This document shows positions 56,500 through 64,000 of a DNA stretch of 64,000 nucleotides, one piece after another. The translations under genes and the position numbers were made by a program. The stretch is from Sipunculus nudus (lineage: Eukaryota > Annelida > Sipuncula > Golfingiida > Sipunculidae). A model generated the notes under the pieces. It saw only the letters and a list, made by a program, of their open reading frames with translations. It was not told where the DNA came from and made no database searches. Position 1 is the stretch's first letter; the number at the start of each line of letters is the position of its first letter. Location of the stretch: positions 57,820,250 to 57,884,249 of the forward strand of contig CM049318.1 of NCBI GenBank assembly GCA_026874595.1, given 5' to 3'.

Positions 56500-57640
56500 A
56501 GTTGCTCAATGTTTATCACTGCAGCTGCGTTTTTGATTTTCTAGTCCGTTGTAAATTTACAGTCAATGTTTTTCTGTTCTTTACGACGAATTTGTCCCAT
56601 TTTGTACTTTTCCATCTTCATCAATGTTGGTTGTATTTTATCACTGAATTTGGTTTAACTCTAGTTGAATTTTATCTAGACAGTTGGCTCCGTGTTTCCA
56701 CATCCATATTAGCTGTCTTTTTTAACTGGCGTTGCGTGTCTCCTTGTTGATCCGTTCATGTCTTTCTAATAGTTAAGCCTCCCCCGGAGACCGGGGAGGC
56801 TTGTAAGGGTTGATGAGTTTATTTCTATATTTATAGAGATTGAGATACTTTGGTCTCTCGAGTACCAAAACCACCGATTCATTTATTTTTTCTTTTTTCC
56901 TTCTTCTGCCATTACCTGTTTTACCTGTTTTAGGTATAATATTAGTTCTAGGTCACATATTTTCACGGGATATTTTTTTTACTACGTCCTCATTCCGAAG
57001 TTTGCGGGTTGGAGGCTTTAAGTGATGGTATGACGATTATATACATAAATTTCCAACTTCTTTTGTTACCAAATTGAGGCCTGTTGTATTTGTCACCATA
57101 GGTAATTCTTTTAATCAATCAATTTAATTACAATTTTTTCACGAGACGTCTTTTTCACTTCAAGTTGCTGGTTTCGTCATTCAATTTGATTTTATTTAAT
57201 CGATCTAGCCACTTAACTGTTTGTCACTCAAATATTCAGTTGTTATGTTTTTCGTTGTGGGGGGTTTTCTTATCTGTCACTCCAAACAAATGTTTGTTTG
57301 TATCTTCTATTGGTTATGCAAACTTATACAATTTTTTTTTCAAAATCACAATGAAATAATGATTCTCCTGCATTTCTTGACAAATTTTGAGTCGGTTTAT
57401 TTTACTGACAGGGCTTGTAGCCACATTCTAAACTTTACACAGAAATTTGTCCCTGCAGTTTGGGCCACCTGAATTTCAAACTTTCTGAGTTGAAAATACA
57501 TTAAATTCACCTGATATAATAAGGTCATTCCAATAAGTATTCTTATTAATTTCCCAAAGTGTTTGACGGCTGATTTCATTTGTTACTCTGGCTGCATTTT
57601 TACATCTCCAAAGAGCAAGTTCTCATATTCTTTATATTTA
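56500..57640. other. T-rich strand-skewed stretch, no gene supported
   Basis: The + strand is strikingly rich in T over about 1.1 kb. Plus-strand frames of 60-83 codons translate mainly as Phe/Leu/Ser and are composition artefacts. Read on the minus strand it is A-rich with no frame longer than about 60 codons. Confidence 0.4.
56775..56802. other. GC-rich hairpin
   Basis: AAGCCTCCCCCGG and CCGGGGAGGCTT pair over 12 bp with one bulged base and a 3-nt AGA loop. It stands out in T-rich surroundings. Confidence 0.6.
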
Positions 57641-58531
57641 AAGATTTTCAGGGAAGATATTTGCTATAAGTTTTATTCATAATCTGAAAATATGTTTATA
57701 ATAATTGTACGCTTACTTTCAAATGTATATTAAATGTATATATTAGTTAAAGAACGACTGTAAGGCTGACACTGCCTGCTTTTTACCACTCGACTATCCA
57801 TGAAATAACACAATTCGCAGTGACTCAAAGACCCAAAACAGGGAGATCGTAAGTTAGAATCTCAGCCAAGGCGGGGAGGTCTTTCACGCCTAATAGTGTA
57901 GACTGAGACGATTTCCGTAGGAATTTGATGCCCATATCCCAAAAAAGGCCGATTTAGCATAAACAGGTTATGAACTAATGAAAAATGTTAGGTTACAAAT
58001 TTTCAGACCCCTCCACACCGAAAATCCAAGATGGCCGCCTGCACCCATGGGAAACAATGATTGCTGGGGATATTATGTACTTGCACATGTAACAGATTGA
58101 CGTTTTCTTAGGAATTGAATAAGAGATTGCTTGCTATCAATTTATTTGCACTTAAGCTGATGAATAAATGCAGGTTATATTTTTTTATGAACCCTGTCAT
58201 TTTATATTCTGGGCTTAACAAAGCCAAAATGACTACTCCACTTGCGGGTCATGTGTGCGTATTCATCCCCATAGCTGGGTCATACCACCGAGGATCCCCG
58301 AAAGGCGCTCTCTCTTTCACATATAAATCACTTTCGAGTGTGTATTAACCAGGGGATGCAAATGCCATATATATGTAAATCATCACCTGTTACCATTGGT
58401 GAAAAATGCCCCCCCGGCCCGTTGAGCGCTAACGCCTCCCATGTTATTTGAGTCTTATTCCCTTTATTCGTGATTATTTTTGTTTTCAGATTCCATTTTT
58501 ATTCCCCAGCAATTAAATTTTTAATTGACGT
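57641..58531. other. Intergenic; a possible SINE remnant near 57800-57900
   Basis: CAGTGACTCAAAGACCC...GGGAGATCGTAAGTTAGAATCTCAGCC resembles a decayed tRNA-like head with a poor B box. Otherwise nothing is recognised. Confidence 0.3.
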
Positions 58532-58737
58532 ATATGTGATTTGTTCAGATAACTTTTAAATATTTGTATACTTAGGAAGGATTCTTTCCTCAATTGCATT
58601 CTGCGTGGTCATAACACCAGGGTATAGATCCCAAATATGTGATTTGTTAAGATAACTTTTAAATATTTGTATACTTAGGAAGGATTCTTTCCTTAATTGC
58701 ATTCTGCGTGGTCATAACACCAGGGTATAGATCCCCA
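58532..58737 (+). repeat. 103-bp tandem duplication
   Basis: ATATGTGATTTGTT...GGTATAGATCCC occurs twice in a row with a period of 103 bp and only a few differences, so it is recent. Confidence 0.9.
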
Positions 58738-60458
58738 AATTGCACCCTTGTTTGAGTGAGGCACAGCCTACCCGTTAGTCTGCAGGGCACCCAGTCTGGG
58801 TAGGTGTCGGCTTTTACTCTTACATGTGCTCTGCCTAGACTGCAGAAGTCATTAAATATGCAAAGTTAAACATAGACTTCCACATCAATTATTTTACCAC
58901 GAAAATTAAATTTAGAAGTTCATATTTTGTGAGTGGTTAACTTGGATGAGCATTTTTACTGATGAATCAACATGTAACATTTAATTGAATGTATGGACCG
59001 TGCAGTTTATATCCTTAGTTTTAACTTGTAAAAATATAAATATTAAAGCTAAGCCCACTTAGGTTAAACCATATTATCCAACGACATTTAATGGAACAAT
59101 AGTTGTGGAGCAGAAAATCCTCATATTTCTTATGTGGATAATGCCTCAAAATATTCCTTTTTAAATTATATATTTAAAACTTTCTCCCTATACAGAAGGC
59201 TTTATTTATTTCAAGGTTTTCATATCGTGTGCATGGTGAAACGTTGGGGAGAAAACGTTTGAGCCTTTTATCATGCGATTTTACTTCCGTGTTATTACAG
59301 GTGTTTTTTTTTCATTAACTGACAATTGATTTCAACATATATTTTAATATCAATGTCTTTCAGCCCCCGAAATTACCGATGATATTACCAACAAATGGTA
59401 CCAACAGGTATGTAATACAGAGTTTGATCATGTAATAGAGTGTTTCCGAATGAAGGAGGGAACCTTCACCAGAGATCTTCCATTGTTTCTCGAATTCAAG
59501 CAGAGCGGCCCAGATTGCCCAATTTAACACTAAATCCCTTACACAATATCATCGGCCTCCGTTGTTGCATGGTCAACGGTTTCACTAAATAATTTATATA
59601 ATAGGACTGCAAAGCAGAAAAACAAGTGTTCCCGATGCTCCCACTGACTGTCTTTCAAGCATTGCTGTGCCTTAGGACTGACATATAATACATAATTTCA
59701 ACCATGTTCAAGATAAATCCATGTTAACTGTACCTATTTACATATATATAGTCATTTGAAACAGTTATCCTTATATTATGTATTCCACTGCCCATCTCAA
59801 TATTATTCGAATACTTTCTAAGCGTGTCTTAAATCAAGCTGCTGTGGCATTATGGTTTTCCTATGCACGCGCATCTTCTGGTCGATGCAGACCTGATAGT
59901 GATTCCTGATATTGACATCTGTGGTAGTGGTATCTAAATCTTGAGGTTCTTGGTCCTGATTTTTCAACATTAACCTACAGGGTTCTTATAGGTACATGTA
60001 TTTGAATTCGCAAGATGCCATTAACATGTTCACACTTATCATTATTTCCGGACCGCACCAGTATGACCCTGTGCACGTGCATATGTGTTGTCTTTTTTCG
60101 ATGGCCGCCTTCTTTTGTCAGGGCAGCATATTTTTCTGTTTTACTCTTTCAATCTTTTTGTGACACTTACAATAATATCTTAGCTATTTCCGCCCATATT
60201 CAGGTAAACTCAAAGGATATTCAGACAAAGGTTTCTAGTGAAGCTCCTCGAAGTGTACCAGGCGTCTGAAATAGTTAACTTGCCATTGACTTTTACTGTA
60301 TCAGGATTAACAAGGCTGTTAAATCTTTTAACTAAACACACAAGTTGATTTCAAAATGGTTGTTTCGCATTAATACTGTTGAGGATTAATACAAAGCAAT
60401 GAATCAGCAGAGAATCAGCAGTATGTGAAATATGAAACACGTACATTAATTTTATGTT
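58738..60458. other. Intergenic, nothing recognised
   Basis: AT-rich. A small more complex stretch at 59480-59580 and an 84-codon frame at 60015-60269 have no signature. Confidence 0.3.
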
Positions 60459-60844
60459 TTAAAGAGGCCCAATTACCTTTCTGACCTTTATAAACTAAAC
60501 CCTTGGAGATTTTATACCAAATAGGCTCCAAAATGTTGATATCACGCCCACATGCTGCCTTTTTTGTTTATATCAACGTGTTTATAATATGTGGGGGTCC
60601 GCCAAAATAAAACAGATTCAACAATTGCATTGGCAGCAAGTCAGATAGGCGAGAGTAGGCGGTTAGCAACAAATAACCTTTCTGCCTCCCGCATGTATGC
60701 CACATGTTAGGTTCATTCTTCCTTCACGAAGGTATTTCAAAAACTTTCCAAAACCAGAATTACCTTTAGATCATTGATATATACACAGAAAAGCCAGAAA
60801 TCACAAATTATCTTTCACCAAAGTAGGTGAATGGGCACCTTTAA
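60459..60844 (+). mobile_element. TTAA-bounded MITE, 378 bp, good copy
   Basis: TTAA at 60459-60462 and 60841-60844; element ends AGAGGCCC and GGGCACCT. Close to 7196-7666 but lacks part of the right-centre region. Confidence 0.7.
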
Positions 60845-61951
60845 GGTCCATTTGAAAACTATATGACAGTATATTAGTGTAATGTATTTTAATATCGTCC
60901 CTATGATATATTATTCTGACAAAACAATTAATAATACTGTTGACTATTGAAAAACCATATTACAATATATGACAGCGTAGTACCAAAGATGTCTAATGTA
61001 ATTTCAAGATCGAAGGGTGGTAAATAAGTATGACCTTGACCTTGAATACCCTCCCTAACCTTTGGACAGCTCTTGGGGTAGTTGGTATTACCAGTACACA
61101 TTCAAAATCTTATAAATCGATCCAATGTTAATCATTTTGATGCGATAGTTAAAATATCTAAGCAATATCTAGGCTTTATTATTATGATGGTGGTCATCTT
61201 GGATTTTTGGGGGGTCAGGGGGTTTGATAAAATTTGTTACCTAACTTTTTCCATCAGCTTACACCTAAACGGGATTGGGATTTTGCTACATAAGCTACTA
61301 CACTATAATCACGGTTGGCACCGCGCCTTTCATTGACTCGTTAATGTGTGACCCACCAATGGAGACGATCACATACCTTTAGACCACAGGTGCAACAGTC
61401 ACTGATTAAAACCAGGATGTGGAATGAGTGGTAGCGTGTGCTATTGCCCTGTCACGCAGTCAGACACTGGAATTGAATTATGTGGACGTACATAGTTACG
61501 TGAGCATGAAATAATACCTCCAACAATAAAATATTAAAAGAATATAATTCGCAATGCTCTTTTATTTTTTAGCCATTACCAATTGAGAGATTAAGCATCT
61601 GACCCTAGCTTTGATAATTGTGATATGTGTTGCCTTTATGAAACCACCACGGTAAATGTGTTCCAAAAATTAATAATATTAAGCACGGTGTCTCACGTTA
61701 CATGTTCATATTTCAAAGAGGTGGAAACACAGGTGTCATGGCAATGCGGATCTTAGAAGATAAGGCCACGCCAAAATAAAACAAAAATCGAGATAAAATA
61801 CGTACAATTTTGCCAATTTACATGCCGGATAAGACAACGAGACATTTCTTCATACATGACACAAGAATTACACACAATTTCATATTTTTATAAATATACA
61901 TTATCAATACAATTCACGATTTTTTATAAGGGACTGAACCACTAATGTAGG
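60845..61951. other. Intergenic, nothing recognised
   Basis: AT-rich. A TATGACCTTGACCTTGAATACC repeat remnant lies near 61029. A frame at 61082-61336 has no signature. Confidence 0.3.
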
Positions 61952-61961
61952 ACTCGAGTCC

Positions 61962-62646
61962 TACGCTCCCGAGGCAGCAGAAATCTTGCGCTTCTAAAGA
62001 AGCAACCGCTTTTCACGCTGCCAGCTTTGACCGTTTATGATATATTTAGACACCAGATGGCGGTTCGTTGTTCGCTGAAAGAAACGTACGTATGATGTGA
62101 CAAGCAGCCAACCAGATGCCAATAAACAAACACTCGATAGGCATCCTGGCACCGCCCAAGCGCCGCATTATATCAGTTTACGGTCGAATTTTAATTGCTC
62201 CCTCTGTATTCTCGCATCATCGACCGATTCGATTATGACATTATGACTGTGTTAGCGTAGACATGTATCTGTTGTCTGCAGAACTGAAACCAGCCAGCGA
62301 GGTATGCACGCAGCCTTTGTTGTTATGTTTCGTTTGAATTACAGCTCACCGGCCGGGCATCCTATGTGCCCAAGGCCCTAAGCAAACCACGTCTGGGGCA
62401 ATTCTCTCTGAGCCTGTGGCCTGTTTAGACGGTTACCGGGGCGACGAGCTGTCACTCAAAACGAAATGAACATGATTTGCTCCGTGTATTCCTCGCTTGG
62501 CTCTGTCTTCCAGCACATGGTCTCATCTGATTGGACAAAAATACAGTGCTCCCTCTGGTGTTGCAATTCGGGATACGAGGTCATAACAAACAGCGCTTAC
62601 CATATAGGAAATAGACCTATAGTTAAAGCGCTGTGTAAAGAGCGTA
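61962..62646 (+). mobile_element. 685-bp element with TACGCTC ends, copy 2
   Basis: TACGCTC at 61962 and GAGCGTA at 62640-62646. Exact 9-bp direct repeats CTCGAGTCC flank it (61953-61961 and 62647-62655). It matches 5273-5739 on both sides of an extra segment of about 215 bp (near 62165-62385), which is absent from copy 1. The segment is either an insertion here or a deletion there. Confidence 0.7.
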
Positions 62647-62913
62647 CTCGAGTCCCGACTAAAGACTAAAGTCCACTCTGTAGTCCACTATTTAGGGAAT
62701 CGGACTTTGATTCGAGGGTCAATGGACTAGGAATTGAACTCGGGCTCGGGGGTACTCAGGAATAAATCAGGCTGAGTTCATCTTGAGTCCACAAGGAAAA
62801 GCTCTATCATAGACCATAAAGACTTACACACATGAAGGCACTATAAAGAAGAACATATACTTAACAAGTTTTAGTTCGGCAGCTAAATGTAATTTAACAT
62901 TTAGGTAAAAAGC

Positions 62914-63025
62914 ATGTGAGCTAACATTAAACTACTCATGATTTTCAATTTGTAGAAGATTTGGGTTTAATGTGAGCTAACATTAAACTACTCATGATTT
63001 TCAATTTGTAGAAGATTTGGGTTTG
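62914..63025 (+). repeat. 56-bp tandem duplication
   Basis: ATGTGAGCTAACATTAAACT...GATTTGGGTTT occurs twice back to back, identical by eye. Confidence 0.9.
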
Positions 63026-63099
63026 ACTCGGACTCGTACTTGGATTCAAATGTGGCCTCGTCTAATCAATTGACTGAACTAAGATAAGCAGATATTATC

Positions 63100-63560
63100 A
63101 ACTAAATACCGTTTAGTGCGTTTACATTCCACAAAAATTATATCTAAAAAATTTAGAGCGGTTCATTCCATTGACAAATTATATTTTTGGTGTGGCCTGT
63201 TGAGGGAACAATTATCAAGATTTGACAGTCATCCGCGAAGGAGCCTGGGGTCGCACCAAGAGAACTACGACAAGACCTCGGTCTCATTAGATACATATAT
63301 CTATAACGAGGCTAATTGACGTGTCTCGTGTCTGTGTCACCACTCGTGAACAACAGGATGGCACAAACAATGCCCCTCAATTCTGCTTCATACAAAGGGC
63401 ACTCCCTATACTGGATCAGACATAAACACGCACTGGGTTGCCAGAGCCCCTTAAATAAAACCCCTCCTGTTAATGACAGATTTTTAGCTTTCCTGCAGGG
63501 ATTGTGAAGAGTGTTTGACGTTTGATCACTGGCGTTTCCTGAAGCACCTGACGAACTTCT
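63100..63560. other. Unique GC-richer island
   Basis: Non-repetitive sequence with overlapping 63-83 codon frames on both strands, none recognised. GGCTAATTGACG near 63311 is homeodomain-like. Regulatory potential is a guess. Confidence 0.2.
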
Positions 63561-63784
63561 CAATTGCGTGAAATGATGCCTTTAATATTGCTGACGATTT
63601 GTTATTTATTAACATGGTTTCCTGTCTGAATGACGTATGAAGTCTATGTTTTAAGGTTGTTATGTTCTGATGTAAAATCAAACGCTGTACAGTCAGTACT
63701 GTTCAAGGTTAGAGGTTAGTGAGATCTGGGAGGTTACCGCTAGTACATTTATTAAAGGCCAGCGCCGGGGAAGTTTATATAGTG

Positions 63785-64000
63785 CGCAGATCAGCCTCTG
63801 TTGGGCCAGTGCAGATCAGCGTCGGTGGGGTTACAGCGGGTCAGTGTCTTTGGTGTTAGTGTCGATCAGCGACAGTGGGGTTGTAGCGAGTCATTGTCTG
63901 TGGGGATAGAGCGAGTCAGAGCCTGTGGGGTTAAAGCGGGTCAGTTTTTGTGGCGTGTCAGCGTCTGTGGGGTTAGCGTGGGTCAGCTTCTGTGGGATAA
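63785..64000 (+). repeat. Degenerate 25-bp minisatellite, runs off the window
   Basis: About eight units of the form GTGGGGTTAnAGCGGGTCAG-n5, some shortened. The array is cut by the right edge, so its full length is unknown. Confidence 0.85.

Overview
The window looks like AT-rich animal nuclear DNA, most likely from a bivalve or other mollusc. It holds one spliced gene in a very repeat-rich background: small non-autonomous transposons with visible target-site duplications, tRNA-derived SINE heads, long poly-G runs, microsatellites and minisatellites. Nothing looks bacterial: there are no operons, no dense coding, and the one gene has canonical GT-AG splicing. The organism call is inference from the gene family and the style of the repeats (for example the CCTCCGCC-bounded, AGCTCA-type and TGACCTTGA-type repeats that I associate with molluscan genomes).

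The gene lies at 18809-21810 on the + strand. A 1676-bp coding exon and a 124-bp final exon join in phase 2 to give a 599-residue protein with about seven membrane spans. It carries WGPVWYIHVYG and LRACYFFTDPYQ motifs that I recognise from the vertebrate PRRT3/PRRT4 membrane proteins. A splice acceptor just upstream of the ATG shows that a non-coding 5' exon exists; a possible 5' exon and promoter lie near 17.9-18.15 kb. The only coding intron ends in a 26-bp minisatellite whose unit resembles the real 3' splice site.

Everything else is non-coding as far as I can tell. 0-17.9 kb holds several small transposons (485-608, 1944-2308, 5273-5739, 5774-6322, 7196-7666, 9008-9202), SINE pieces and simple repeats. 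21.9-30 kb holds microsatellites, a 96-bp palindromic transposon (23347-23442), a 25-bp minisatellite carrying a poly(A) hexamer in almost every unit (25101-25449), a retroposon 3' end (25594-26070) and a 327-bp polypurine tract (29331-29657). 30-44 kb alternates repeats with unique, GC-richer islands that could be regulatory. At 44275-44399 there is a cluster of heat-shock elements. 46-64 kb holds nuclear-receptor-like palindromes, more TTAA transposons, a locally triplicated repeat (52.4-55.8 kb), a CRE/TATA promoter-like pair (56.2 kb), and a second copy of the 5.3-kb transposon at 61962-62646. A 25-bp tandem array runs off the right edge.

No complete transposase or reverse transcriptase, no convincing tRNA or rRNA gene and no CRISPR array was found. 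Most small open frames are chance or repeat-derived. All family names come from recognition by eye, without database searches.
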